NCBI RefSeq assembly: GCF_003254395.2
Contig: NC_037641.1
Coordinates: 10,148,501 to 10,212,500 of the forward strand
Direction: 5' to 3'
Source of the DNA: Apis mellifera
Taxonomy: Eukaryota; Arthropoda; Insecta; Hymenoptera; Apidae
Length of the DNA: 64,000 nucleotides
Part shown: in pieces, positions 13,158 through 27,909 of the stretch
Layout of the letters: each line of letters starts with the position of its first letter
Position numbering within the stretch: position 1 is the stretch's first letter
Program-made: the position numbers and the translations under genes
The notes under the pieces: generated by a model
The model's database searches: none
Told to the model about the DNA's origin: nothing
The model's input: the letters and a program-made list of their open reading frames with translations, nothing else

Positions 13158-16100
13158 ATGCCGGCTTTTTTAAAGCATATTGAAGTGGAAAACTTCAAAT
13201 CTTATAAAGGAAAGCTTATTATAGGACCTTTAAAATCATTTACCGCTGTCGTTGGACCAAATGGTTCTGGTAGGTTATGTTCTGTTAGAATAATATAAGC
13301 AATTCTAATAATTTTACATTTATCATACATTATATATATATATCTTTTTAATATAGGAAAATCTAATTTTATGGACGCAATTAGTTTTGTTATGGGAGAA
13401 AAAACAAGTAGTTTGCGAGTAAAACGGTTTAGTGAATTAATACATGGAGCTTCAATAGGAATGCCAGTTGCTCGAAGGTATATATGAATTTTTTTATGTT
13501 ATTTTAGAAATATGTATTATTTTATAATATAATATTTAAATTTTATTGGAAAATTAATATAATATGTGATATGTTAATATTTTATGTATTATAATCTTTA
13601 ATTATTTTATATAAATAATTTTCCATTACATATGATTTTTACTTTATACTTTTATTTTAAAAATATTTTGAGTTTGAAATCAATTTTTTTTAATTTTTCA
13701 ATTACTTTGAATTATTGAATAAATAATGTAATTATAATTATAAAATATAATTATATATTTTTATTTTTATAAATTATATATTATATTATATTTTTATTTT
13801 TATATTTTATTATTATAAATTATTTTTCAATGCAAAATATGTTGTTCTTTCTTCTATTTATTAATTTATTTCTTAAATTCAATTTTAATAAAAAAATCTA
13901 TATTTTTCAATATTTTTTGTAATTATAAATTACAGTGCATCTGTAACTGCTGTGTTTGAATTAGAAGATGGTACTGAAAAAAGTTTTATGCGTTCTGTTC
14001 AAGGATCTTCTTCAGAACATAGAATAAATAATAATGTATGTTTACATGTTTTTAAATTATATTATAATTATAAATTTGAAGAAAATTTATCAATTTTTTT
14101 TTATATAGGTTGTTACTAGCCAAGTTTATCTTAATGAACTGGAACAACTTGGTATTAATGTTAAAGCAAAAAATTTTCTGGTATTTCAAGGAGCTGTTGA
14201 ATCAATAGCTATGAAAAATCCGAAAGAACGTACTGCACTTTTTGAAGAAATTAGTAATTCTGGAGCATTAAAGGCAGAATATGAAAGGTAAATTACATAT
14301 ATATATATATAAATTTTTTTATAGAATATATATGATATTTTTTATTTTATAGACTAAGAACGGAAATGTTAAAAGCAGAAGAAGAAACTCAATTTTCATA
14401 TCAAAAAAAGAAAGGTATTGCTGCAGAACGGAAAGAAGCAAAACTTGAAAAAGAAGAAGCTGAAAAGTATCAACGTTTAAAAGAAGAATATGTAAATTAT
14501 TTATTTGTTTATTCATTTTATTAAATGCAACTTATAAATATGAATCATAATTTTTATATTTATAGATAGAGAAACAAGTAGAACTTCAACTATTTCGTTC
14601 ATTTCATAATGAAAAAAGTACAGAGAACTTAGAAGTTTTACAAAAGAAAAAACAACATGAAATAGAAAAAATTGAAAAGAAAAAAGAAAAAGCAGAAGAA
14701 TTATTAAAAGAAAAAAAGAAAGAAGCTGGAAAATTGGGAAGAGATCTTGCTAAAATAGAACAGGATATTAGAGAAGTAGAAGTTGAAATAACAAAAAAAA
14801 GACCCACATTTATCAAAGCAAAAGAACGTGTTGCACATATGCAGAAAAAAGTAGAATCAGCTAGGAAATCATTAGCTCAAGCACGTATTGCAGATGAAGC
14901 TCATAAAAAAGACATACATGAACTTCAAGAAGAATTACGACAAGTTGAAGAAGCTAAAGCAGCTTATGAAGCAAGTATTGCTGGTCAATCACAATTACAA
15001 GGAAGAGATGTGCAACTTGAAGATGAACAGGTTAGAAAAAAATTAAATAAAATTAATTTAATGATAATATTTTATAAAATAATTTACCTTAAAATAATAT
15101 TATATATTACATTTTTAATATTATATTATAATATTTAACTTTTATATATTTATATATTTATAAGATATATATTTAAATATTAAAAAAATCATAATAAATA
15201 TAAAATTAATTCAAGGTTAGAGAATATAATCGCTTGAAGGAAGAAGCAGGTAAACAATCGGCAAGATATTTACAACTTCTTGATTCTATTAATCGAGAAC
15301 AAAAATCAGATCAAGATAGACTTGATAATGAAGGAAGAAAGAAAACAGAAATAGAAAATAAACATAAACAGAAAGGTCATATGCGAGATGAAGCTCTTAA
15401 AAGAGTGGAAAAATTAGAGGAGCATATAAGAACATCAGAAGCTGCCTTAGAAGATCAGAAAAAGTTGCGAGCCGATTTACAATCTGATGTCGGTACATCA
15501 AAAGATAAAATACAAAATTTACAGCGAGAATTAGAAAGCATTTCTGAACAACTAGGTGATGCAAAAGTTGACAAACATGAAGTATCAAGAACTAAAAAAA
15601 AAACCGAGATTGTAGAAAATTTTAAACGTCTTTTTCCTGGAGTGGTAAGTTTAAATTATTTTTTATATTATAGAATAAATAATAATGGTTTTAAATTAGA
15701 TTTATATTTTATTAATTTTTTATAAAAAAACTATTTTATATTAATTTAACAATATACTTGTATTTAATTATTATTAATTATAATTATATATTTCTTAGTA
15801 TGATCGTATGTATAATATGTGTGAACCTATTCATAAAAGATATAATGTTGCAATTACAAAAGTTCTTGGAAAATATATGGAAGCTATTGTTGTTGATACT
15901 GAAAAAACAGCTAGACAATGTATTCAATATCTCAAAGAGCAATATCTTGAACCAGAAACATTTCTCCCTCTTGATTACATTCAAGCGAAACCATTAAAAG
16001 AAAGGCTTAGGTATGAAACTAAAAATTATTAATTTTAGAAATTAATTAAATAATATTCTTTATATAACTAATTTAAAAACTTATTTAATATTATTTTTAT

Positions 16101-19100
16101 TTTAAATAATAATTATATATATATAATATTGTTTTTATTTCTATGTTATAACGTTTTATTATATAATTTCAATTTCTTTTTTTTTTTTTTTCTTTCTTTT
16201 TTTTTCAGAAATATTCAAGAACCTAAAAATGTAAAATTATTATATGATGTATTACATTTTTCACCTAAAGATATTGATAGAGCTGTATTATTTGCTACAA
16301 ACAATGCACTTGTATGTGAAACACCTGAAGATGCAAATAAAGTAGCTTATGAAATGGATAAAAAAGCAAGATATGATGTATGTATGCAATATTTTTTAAA
16401 AATTATAATAATTAAATAATATGTACATGTATAATTACAGTGTGTTGCATTAGATGGAACATTTTATCAAAAAGCAGGAATAATATCTGGTGGTAGTTTA
16501 GATCTTGCAAAAAAAGCAAAAAGATGGGATGAAAAACAAATGTCTCAATTAAAAGCACAGAAAGTAAGACATATTAATTTCATGTACAATTTATGCATAT
16601 TTTATTTTACATAAAATTGTATCATAGTAATATAATTGTAAATATTAAATATTTTATAGGAAAAATTAACAGAAGAATTGCGTGAATCATTAAAAAAATC
16701 ACGAAAAGAATCAGAATTAAATACAGTTGAATCTCAAATACGAGGATTGGAAACACGTTTAAAATACAATAAAAGCGATTTGGCTGCTACGGTAAATAAT
16801 ATAATTTATATTATTATATTATAATAATAATAATGGTAATAATATTATCTTTAAAAATCTACCAATAATTTAGTAAAAATTTCTTTTATATAAATATATG
16901 ATTACGAAATTATATTTATTACAGCAAAAACAAATTGCAGAATTAGAAACAGAATTAGATGCTCTTCAGAACGAATTAAATATGTTTGGTGTACGTAGAT
17001 TTTGTTACATTTATTTTTTTATATTTATGTAAAAACTTTTAAAATATTAAATTAGCATAATTTTTGTATACAGCCAGCAATAGCTGCAATTGAAAAAACT
17101 ATGGCTGAAAGAGATCAAGAAATACAAAACATTAAAGAAAAAATGAATAATGTTGAAGATGATGTATTTGCTAGCTTCTGTGAACAAATAGGTGTATCCA
17201 ACATTCGACAATATGAGGAAAGAGAATTACGGTATGTATAATATTTTTTGAGTTTCTAGCGAAAAATTATCTATAAAATTAAATTTAATTATATTAAATA
17301 AAATTATTTTTTATAATTATATTTTTAGTTCACAACAAGAAAGAGCAAAAAAAAGAATGGAATTTGAAAATCAATGTAATCGCATTTATAATCAATTAGA
17401 TTTTGAGAAACAACGTGATACAGAAAGTAAGTAGAATTAAAATTCTTATATATTTTTAGAAAATATAATATATTAAAAAATATATAATAATATATTTAAA
17501 AAATTACTCATAATCTATTAATTTATATAAAATTTAGGTAATGTTTTACGATGGGAACGTGCCGTACAAGATGCTGAAGATAAACTTGAGTCTGCCCGAC
17601 AAACTGAATCTAATCAAAAAGCAGAAATAGATCATGATGAAACACAGATGGAACAATTAAAATCGGCACGAAATGCAAAAAAAATGGAAGTTGATCAAAA
17701 AGAAGATGAAATAGGCAAAGCTAGACGTGAAGTTGGAGCAATAGCAAAAGATATACAAGCTGCTCAAAAACAATTGAATGCTATTGAAACTAAAATCGAA
17801 CAAAAGAAAGCTGAACGCCATGCTATTTTAATGCAGTGCAAGGTATATTGAAAATTAAATTAATTAATTTATGAATTTTTTGTTCAAAGATTATGTAATA
17901 TTATATAGATGGAAGACATTGCAATACCAATGCTTCATGGAAATATGGAAGATATTGCCAGTGAAACTAGCACAACTAATACTTCAGACACTAACAATGA
18001 TTCATCTTTAAATACTCAGCAACAATATGAACGTGAAAAACGAATAACTATAGATTATGCTCTTCTTCCTGAAAATTTGAAGGATATAGAAGAAGAAGAT
18101 ATTAAAAAAACTACTGACAAATTGACAAAAATAATTAATGATTTACAAAGTACTATTCAACGTATTCAAGCTCCCAATATGAAGGTAAAAAACAATTGTA
18201 AAATATTAGAAATGTATATTTTATAATAATCAATTTATTTCGTTTTATTAAGATAATAAAGGATATACAAATATCAATAGTTATAAATATTGTTAAAACT
18301 TCATTTTAATTTTTCTTTAGGCAATTCAAAAATTATATCTTGCTAAAGAGAAATTACAAGAAACTAATGAAGAATTTGAACAATCTCGTAAAAAAGCAAA
18401 AAAGGCAAAAACACAATTTGAAAAAATAAAAAAAGAAAGACACGATAGATTTATGGCTTGTTTTGAACATGTAGCTAATGAAATTGATCCAATTTATAAG
18501 GTTTGTTAAAAATATATGATATATATATGATAAAAAATAGTATATAAACATTTATGTACTATTATTATTTTAGAGTTTAGCAAAGAATCAATCTGCTCAA
18601 GCATTTCTTGGACCAGAAAATCCAGAAGAACCTTATTTAGATGGTATTAATTATAATTGTGTGGCACCTGGAAAACGATTTCAACCAATGTCTAATTTAT
18701 CTGGTGGGGAGAAAACTGTGGCAGCATTAGCATTACTATTTGCAATTCATAGGTAATCCATTAAAATTTAATTATTAATTTTTTATCTTATATTAATTTC
18801 CTATTTGTAATTTGTTTTTGTTAATATATTTAAGTGTAAATATATGTTATCTTTTATTAATATATTATAACATAAATATAAATAAAATATAAATTCTAAT
18901 ATATAATTTTACATATTATCTATAGTTTTCAACCTGCACCATTTTTTGTTTTGGATGAAATTGATGCTGCATTGGATAATACTAATATAGGAAAAGTAGC
19001 TAGTTACATACGTGATAAAACAAGTTCTTTACAAACGATCGTCATATCTTTAAAAGAAGAATTTTATTCTCATGCTGATGCATTAATTGGTATTTGCCCA

Positions 19101-19236
19101 GATGTGAGTAAAACTGTATATTCATATATTATAACATTGTTATATCTTTTTTTCTTAATTACAGGTTGGTGAATGTCTGGAAAGTAAAGTATTAACTCTT
19201 GATTTAACTACATATCCCACGCACATTAATGCATAG
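13158..19236 (+). CDS. Smc1: SMC1, cohesin core ATPase subunit
   Basis: Twenty coding exons: 13158-13269, 13357-13477, 13936-14035, 14109-14287, 14353-14491, 14566-15030, 15216-15644, 15799-16010, 16209-16377, 16441-16563, 16660-16791, 16925-16990, 17074-17231, 17329-17426, 17538-17842, 17909-18184, 18321-18500, 18574-18752, 18926-19103, 19165-19236. They sum to 3693 nt (1230 aa), the usual length of SMC1A (about 1233). Order: head N-lobe with Walker A (GPNGSGKSN, split by intron 1), coiled coil rich in K/E, hinge (around exons 7-10, with GVYDRMYNMCEPIHKRY and SGGSLDLAKKA), return coiled coil, then signature LSGGEKT and Walker B FFVLDEIDAALD. With SMC3 and Rad21 it forms the cohesin ring that holds sister chromatids and extrudes chromatin loops in the nucleus. 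The start MPAFLKHIEVENFKSYKG is the classic SMC1 N-terminus. A poly(A) signal AATAAA lies at 19339. Confidence 0.96.
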
Positions 19237-20353
19237 GATATATATAATTATGTATTACAATTATATTTTTTATTTTATGATTTTATTTTACATTTAATAA
19301 TTTTATGTTCAATATTTAAATTTCTTATATCCGAATTTAATAAAATATTTTATGAATTATGTATTTAAAAAGAAATTGTGAAGTCAAAAGATTTTTAAAA
19401 AATATTTGGATTATTAAATATTTTATTAATATTTTTCTCTCTTTTTTTTTTAAAAACGTTAGTGTAATATATATTTCAATTGTTTTCAAAGTTTTATTAT
19501 TATTTAAATTAAATTTAAATAGGAAAAATTGCCTTTAGTAATGTAAAAGTTGTTTGATAATAAATTATTTATATAAGTATATAGAATTATGTATGAAATT
19601 AAAATAATATGTCAATTTTTAAGTTAAGTATAAAGTTAAGTCAAATGTTAAATCAATTTTTATATTGTAAGTTTGTAAACATGTACTTTTCTAGGATAAC
19701 AAATTTTATTATAATATACTCTATTAGTTTTTAAATGTTTGTCCTTTATAATATATATAAAAATATTTTTTATTTGAAAAATAATATAAATCATATAATA
19801 AAAAAATTAAGTAATTTTTATATTACTTAAAAATAATATTTTAATATTTTATATATTAATATTTTGTTTTATATGTATAATATACATATTTCCATATATT
19901 AAAAAAAATTAATAATATAATTATTGATATATTATTAATAATATTAAATATTATATAATATTACTATATATGTTACTAAAATCTTTTAATTTTTTTTATT
20001 TTATTTTTTATTTTATTATTATATAATTATAAAAGTATGGCTTATAAATTATTATTATAATAATTATTACATTTTTACGTTTATATCTTTTATTTTATCA
20101 ATTATGAAATTAATAATAGTATAAGTATTTTAGAATAATATAAAAAATATGTTTCTGATTTAAAAGAACTTATTTTGTTATTTTATTATGTACTATATTA
20201 AATACTTTTCAATAATTTTGTAAAAAACAATTTTAATAATTTTTTTTTTTCGATTTATAAAATATATTATTGAATTTTAGTGTTGGCAGTATTGTATCTT
20301 TTATGAAAGTTGTGGCGCTTAAACTTACAGCGTTTTATAAAGTTAAAATTACA
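19237..20353. other. spacer between the tandem SMC1 genes
   Basis: About 1.1 kb of extremely AT-rich DNA with no coding sequence. It holds the SMC1 3' UTR (AATAAA at 19339-19344) and, just before 20354, a short less AT-rich stretch with in-frame upstream ATGs (for example 20303) that are unlikely to be used because the SMC1 N-terminal alignment begins near 20354. The second gene therefore probably has its own promoter here rather than being co-transcribed. Confidence 0.5.
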
Positions 20354-23300
20354 ATGCAAGTAAATTTGAGCCATATCATAGTTTTTAACTTTAAATCTTT
20401 TAAGGGAGAAGTAATTATTGGACCCATTAAACCTTTCACAGCAATTATAGGTGCAAATGGATCTGGTAAGTTCTATCTTTTTCAATATTTTCGATAACCG
20501 TTTAAAATTCAAAAAAAGAATATCATAAAATATTGTACAATATACAATAATGTAATTGAAATTAAAAAATCTTTATTTAAATTATTTTTTTTACTATTTT
20601 TGCTTTCTTAATAATTTGCTATGTTCAACTGCATTTGATTAATTATTAAAGTATTTTTTATTAATATAAAATTAATTAAATTTTTAATCTTAAAAAAATT
20701 AAAAAATTACTATAATAATTTATTATTATTATTTTAGGCAAATCAAATATCATGGATGCAATTAGTTTTGTAATGGGAGAATCAGCTAAAAGCTTGCGTG
20801 TTAAAAAATTTAATGAACTTATTTATGGTGCATATGGAGAAATACCTATGGCACACAGGTGTTAATATATTTATTTTTTCAAATTATATTTTGAATTTTG
20901 ATTTTAACATATATTATTAATAAAATAATATTTCATCAAAGTAAATTTTAAATATATATTTAATGAATTAGAATTTCATAAGAATATAATTTATATATTC
21001 ATAAATAGTTATTTATATTAGAATAATTTAGAAATTTATATTAGAATATATTAGAAAAATAACTTTTTAGCATATTGTTTCCAAAATACTTATTATTTCT
21101 TATCTGAAATTTTTAATTTTTCTTATTTATAATATAGAGCATACGTAACAGCTGTTTTTACTCTTGAAGATAATAGCATTAAAAGCTTTACAAGAAGTAT
21201 ATATCATACTTCTTGTGAATACAAAATTAATGATCAGGTAATTTAAATTTTATAAAAATTATGCAAATTATAATTAAGTCAATTATATAATTGAATTAAT
21301 AATAAATAATAGTTAATAATTTGAATTGTATAATTGTATATTTAATTATGTTTAAAAATAATATTCTTTTATTCAAAGAAAATATTATTTTTTAAATATT
21401 TTTAATTATAACATAATTATATGATTATTGCATTATATTTATATTATTATTTATTTAATAATTATTTTTATTAATTATTTGATTTGATATTAATATAAAC
21501 AAAATAATATATATGTTTTGTTATAATCAAGGTAGTTGTAGTTCAATTGTACTTGTCTGAATTAAGAAAACTTAATCTCAATGTTAAAGCCAAAAATTTT
21601 TTAATATTTCAAGGAGCTATTGACTCCACAATATTAAAAACACCAAAAGAATATACTAATTTATTTGAAGAAATTAGTAATTCAATTGAATTAAAAGAAG
21701 AATATGAAAGGTAAAATAAACATGTTATTATTATATCAATATTATCATTATTATATTATTTTTTATATATTCATAGGTTAAAAAATGAAATTTCTAATGC
21801 AGAAAATGAAATTCGATTTATATATAAAAGAAAAAAAAATCTTCTTATAAAAAAAAAATATGATTTGTTACAAAAAGAAGAAACAGAAAAATATCAAGAA
21901 CTTTATAATCAATATGTATGTATCGCATAAGTACATATTTATATTACAATAATTGTTATTGCACTGTTTACTATATATATAAGATTTTACATTGATTATT
22001 ATTAAATTATAAAATTTTTTTTTTAAAGTGAACATTTAAAATATATTTATATAGAATAGAATAATTTGATATATAATTAATGATGAATGACAAATATTTG
22101 CATTCATATGTAATTATACTTTTTACTATCTATTACTATAAAGTTATAAGATATAAGGAAATAACATGCAAAAACAATGATTTTGAAAAAAAAATCTTTA
22201 TTTTTCTAATACTATTTAAATTGTATAAAAAATATTTTTATACTTATATATATATTATAATTGGAAAAAATATATAGCTTGTTGATTACTATATATAGAT
22301 CACATAGTATAGATTATGTACAAATGAAAAATCATTTTATCGAGTATATTCGTAAAATATATACATAAAATATACAGAATAATCATATCCATAAAAATTT
22401 ATTTTTTCATACAATATATATTTTATTTCTAAATAAAATTTTTTTTAATTAATTGTCTCTTTTTTTCTGAAAAAGATATTTTTGTGTAATGTTTTAATAA
22501 GCTTTAAAATATTTAGAATATATATTTAGATTTCCATAATTATATGATATTTAGTTATTAGTTTATTTAATAAATATGTTATTTTTTTGAATTATTTTTT
22601 TTCAATTAAATAATACTTCATCGAAAAATTAATTTTATGGTATATTATTTAAACAATTTATTTTATCTTTTAGTTAAAAAATAAAACAGAATTATATCTT
22701 TTTGAATTATTTCATATTCAAAAAGATATTCAAGATCTAGAAATTATATTAAATATTACGAAATCTAAAATAATTGAATATGAAAGAAACAAAAGCATTG
22801 AAAGCGGTCTTTTAAAAGAACGAAAAGAGCGATTAGAAATTGCAAATAAAGCTATAGAAAATATTGAGCAAAACCTTATAAATGTAAAAAATAATGTTAG
22901 AAAAAAAGAAACAAATTTAATAGAATCAAAAGAAAAAGTTTTATATTGGGAACAAAAACTCAATTCCACAAATTTATTGCTATTAGAAACACAAAAATAT
23001 AGAGAATCTCATATAAAAACAATAAAAGAATTAAAAAATGAATTAACACAAATTGAACATGCAAAATATGTATTTGAAGAAAATATAACAACTCAATTAT
23101 TATCTCAAGATAGCATTGAACTCAATGATATACAAGTATAGTTATATTTAAAAAATAATTTTATATAATATATAATTCACTGTAGAATATTATATAAAAA
23201 AATAGTTTATCATATGCTTATATATTAATTTGCTATTAGATGTAAATGTAGATATTTTATATCTGTTTTTATTATTAATTCAAATTACAAAAAATTCATT

Positions 23301-26300
23301 AAAATAAAATTTATATATTTTTTATATATTTCAAGATAAATGAATATTTTCGTTTAAAACAAATATCTGAGACAAAATGTTCTAAACATATACAAACATG
23401 TAATTCTTTAAAATGTGAGCAAAATATAAATCAAAATAAATTAGATAATGAAAATAGGAAAAAATATGATTTAGAAACAAAGTTAAATCAAAAGATTATT
23501 TTAAAAGATGAAACCGAGAAACGTATAAAAAATATTCAACAATGTATAAAGGAAATTCAGGACATGTTAACTGATAAAATAAATATAAAAAATAATTTAG
23601 AAAATACAATTACTCAACAAAAAAAAGATGTAGATATTATACAACTAGAATTACAATATATATGTGAACAGCTTGATTGTGCAAAAATAGATAAATTCAC
23701 AATTATGCATTTAAATAAAGAAGCAGAAACAATTAAAATTTTACAAAATCTTTTTTCTGGTGTGGTATGCATTAAAATTTCAAACAAATTCATATTATTA
23801 AATTAATTTATATTTTTCTCTATAAAGTAATAAAAAAATATATTTAAATTTCAGTATGGTCGTTTATATAATCTATGTAAACCTATTCATTCTCGGTATC
23901 ATATTGCAATGACAAAAGTTTTAGGAAAATATTGCAATTCTATTATTGTGTCTACAAATAAAGTAGCAATACAATGTATCAATTATTTAAAGGAACAACA
24001 GATAGGATTTGAAACTTTTTTGCCAGTGGAAAATTTAAAAGTAGAACCAATAAAAGAAATGCTACGGTACGATATATAATATAATTGTACATAAAATTAA
24101 TTACATGAAATAATTCTAATTTGAAAAAATTAATTTTATCGATTTAAATTAAATAAAAATTATTCTTTATGTATTTATCTTTTAAGTAATTAAGTAGTTA
24201 AATTATATGCAATATTCTATACTTAATTCATTTCGTTTAAAAAATGCAAAACTGAATTCTATGAAATAAGCGTTTACATTATTTTTCATGATACTATATA
24301 TATATTCATAATACTATGATCTATATATTTTCATGATAATTAATTAATTATTAATATAGTCAAAATACAAAAAATAAATTTTTTTATTTTTATTTATATA
24401 ATTACATTTTAAAATATATAATTTCTACATTAAATCTACATACATTATCATTTTATGTTTTTATAATTCTTTATTTTAGTGGAATTACCGAACCAAAAAA
24501 TGTAAAACTTTTATATGATGTACTTAAGTTTGAACTTGTAGAAATTAATAATGCTATTTTATTTGTAACTAAAAATACCATTGTTTGTGAAACATCAGAA
24601 GATGCGAGAATGCTTGCATATGAAATTAATCCATATCATAGAATCAATGTAAGAATGAACATAATTTTATAAAACTTAATTATTTTTTATAAAATTTTTT
24701 GTTATTTTCATGCAATGCTTTTATTATTTCATACCGATTTGTTACGATCTTATCATCTAATTATATCGTCTAATTTATATCATTTAATTTACAATATTAT
24801 AGTGCGTTGCATTAGATGGAACTTATTATAAAAAAGATGGTATAATTTCTGGAGGAGAAGTTGAACTATTAAAAAAAGCTCAAATATGGAACGAGCAAAA
24901 TTTAATCCAATTAAAATCAAAAAAGGTTTTTCAAATATTCATTTTTTTTATTAATAAATTAATTTTACGATACTTATATCTCTAGTTTATTTAGGTAATA
25001 TTAATGGAGCAATTAAGAGAAAAAAATAAAATTTCTCAAAGTGAATCTGAAATAAATACTTTAAATATACAAATTAAGAGTTTCACAAGTAGAATAAACT
25101 ATTCCACATCTGATTTAAACGATCATGTAAGTATTTTTTAATAAAATGATATATTTAATTTCTTTATTTTATACGTATATATTTTCTTCTTCAATAATTA
25201 AATTTTTCTTTAGAAAAAAAAAATAATCACGCTTCAACATGAAATAGAAATTATTCAAAATGAATTAGATATAATAAACGTAAGCATTCGTTTTAATATT
25301 TTTTTCATTTGTTACAAATTAACATAATTAGCAAAAAAATTAATTTCTTTATTATATTAATAATTTTAAATAAAAATTATTCATATAAATAATTCGAATT
25401 TTTTTTAATGATATATTATTCAGAATAATATAGCATCAATTAAAGACATTATGATGGAGAAAAATCAAGAAATTCAAAATATAGAAAAATCCATTATGAA
25501 TATTGAAGATATGATTTTTCAAGATTTTTGTAATAATATTGGCATATCGAATATACGTCAATATGAAAAAGGAAATCTAAAGTAAATATTTTTAAATATA
25601 TATATATGCTATATATTTATTTATATTTATTTATAACATATATTTTCATATTTCATGTTCAATAATTGCATGTTTGTTATATTAGATTTCATCAGGAGCA
25701 AACAAAAAGAAAATTGGAATTAGAAGAGCAATATAATCGTATTCAAAATTTATTGGATTTTGAGATAAATCGAGATACAGAAAGTAATTTTATATTATTA
25801 ATTATTTTGATATCATAATCTTATAATTATATAATAAATCAATATATAATTATAAATATAAAATTTATTATAATAAAATATTTTAATAATTTTTTATCGA
25901 GGATAATTTATTAAGGATAATTAATCAACTAATATTAAAAAATTATTTTTAATATTTATTAGTATTAAAAATTTTGTTATTAGTAAAAACTACCAATTTA
26001 AAATCTCAACCTTAAAATCTCACAAAAAAAAATTGTTTAATCAATATATATATCCTTTCAAATATTAATATTTTATTTTGTAGATTTTTCATATAAAACT
26101 TTTTTTTTTAGATGCGATTCTTAAGATGACAAAAAATATAAAAATAGTTAAGAATGAATTAGAAAAAGCGCATCAAATTGCAATTTTATGTACAGAAAAT
26201 AATAAATATGAATTAAATAAATTAAATGATTTACAAAATATATATGATGACGCCAAAAATAACATTAATAAAGAAACAGAAAATGTTAATAAGTGTAGAT

Positions 26301-27909
26301 ATAACATCAGTATCATTTCAAAATTAATTATAAGTACTCAAAAGGAAATTACAATAATTAAAACAAATATTAAAAAGAAAAAAGCAAAGTGTTATGCTAT
26401 TTTGATAAATTGCAAGGTAAAATTGAAAGTAACATATGATAAAATTAAATATCAATTAAATATAATTCCTAATTCTTAATCTTTATCGATTAATATTATT
26501 TATATAAATGTATACCATTTTTATCGAACTGTTGTTAAATTTAAAATCGCAAATTTTATTATATAGGATAATGTTATTAAATATAATAATATTATTAAAG
26601 ATAATTATATCTATACTACATTAATAGGTAGAAAATATTATTATTCCATTTCTATCTGGAAGTAATAATTTGGAAGATATAGAAATATCTGATTCATTAA
26701 ACAGTGAAGAAATGCACAATATAGAAATTATTTCACGCATAAACTTTGATGTATTATCTGAAGATATTAAAAACCGAACAGAAGAAAATATTAATAATTC
26801 AAAAAATAAACTCGTGAAAGAAATTGAAAAATTACAAAATAAAATAGAATCTATAAAAAATCCAAATTTTAAGGTTTGTAAAAATTTGAATAAGAATATT
26901 CATAATATTTTAGTATGAAAAATATTCTTAAAATATTATTTAAAATAAATCATAGGCTAATAAAGAAATTGAACTTACAATTGAAAAATTAAAAGAAACA
27001 AATTTTAAATATCAAGAACTACGTAAAAAAATTAATTTAATTAAAAAACAATTTGAATTAGTAAAACAAGAAAGATATGATAGATTTGCACACTGTTTTG
27101 AATATATTACTACAAAATTAGATTCTATTTATAAGGTAAATAATTATTGTAATTTATTATTTTAATTTCTATATCATATATGTAATTAAAAAAAATTAAA
27201 AAATTATGTGATTTTATAGTGTTTAATGGAAGATGAATCGGTTCAAGCTATTCTTTTGCCAGATAATCTTGAAGAACCATATCTAAGTGGTATAAATTAT
27301 AGTTGTATAATGCCTGGAAAACGATTTCAATCATTTTCAAATCTTTCTGGTGGAGAAAAGACACTTGCCACAATAGCTTTTTTATTTGCAATTCATAGGT
27401 ATTTTATATATAAATTCATTTTTAAATATATTGTTTTTATGTTTGATTTAACAATACTTGTAAAAAAATTATTTATTTTAAATTTTAACTTTTATTTTTA
27501 TTAATTACTTAATCAATTAATTAATTTTAATAGAATTTATTATATATATAGTTTCAGACCGGCTCCATTTTTTATATTAGATGAAATCGATGCAGCTTTA
27601 GATATTATAAATATAAAAAATGTTGTACGTCTTATAGATTCTAAAAAAAATGAGATGCAATTTATTATAATATCTTTAAAACGTGAGATATATTCATGTG
27701 CTGATGTTCTTATAGGAGTTTGTTCTGATGTAAGTTTATATATGCATCTTTATTTTTTTAATGCTTTTCTATATATATTATGAAAAATTATTATTTATAT
27801 TTATATATTTATATTAATTACAATGTATTTTTAGACCACTGGGGAATACCCAGAAAGTTTAGTATTTACACTTTCATTGGAAAAATATCTCATATCGCGT
27901 GAAGAATAA
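20354..27909 (+). CDS. second SMC1 gene (divergent SMC1 paralogue), with one apparent frameshift
   Basis: Twenty coding exons mirror those of the upstream SMC1: 20354-20465, 20738-20858, 21138-21237, 21532-21710, 21777-21915, 22674-23135, 23336-23764, 23855-24066, 24480-24648, 24803-24925, 24995-25126, 25215-25279, 25424-25581, 25686-25783, 26112-26416, 26628-26873, 26956-27135, 27220-27398, 27552-27729, 27835-27909. Sixteen of the twenty have exactly the same length as their partner. Both ATPase halves look intact: Walker A GANGSGKSN, signature LSGGEKT, Walker B FFILDEIDAALD; the hinge is recognisable (YGRLYNLCKPIHSRY). The coiled coils are strongly diverged and richer in I/N/K. Exon 12 is 65 nt instead of 66: it opens with nine A, which puts TAA in frame, whereas all other exons stay open. 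One missing base in this run would explain it, giving about 1220 aa otherwise. Vertebrates have a meiotic SMC1B; whether this is an equivalent or a lineage-specific copy is unknown. Confidence 0.9.
25215..25223 (+). other. nine-A run at the start of exon 12 of the second SMC1 gene: frame break
   Basis: The acceptor TTTAG is followed by nine A and then TAATCACG. Read in the phase fixed by exon 11 this gives AAA AAA AAA TAA, a stop. The reading frame used by the rest of the exon (ATC ACG CTT CAA CAT) and by all later exons is offset by one base. The upstream SMC1 has 66 nt here. Confidence 0.8.

Noticed and set aside
15397..15588. Minus-strand open frame inside SMC1 exon 7
   Set aside because: Shadow of the coiled-coil coding sequence on the opposite strand.
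20303..20353. Upstream in-frame ATG extending the second SMC1 protein
   Set aside because: Adds residues absent from all SMC1 N-termini; the family alignment begins at MQVNLSHIIVFNFKSF.
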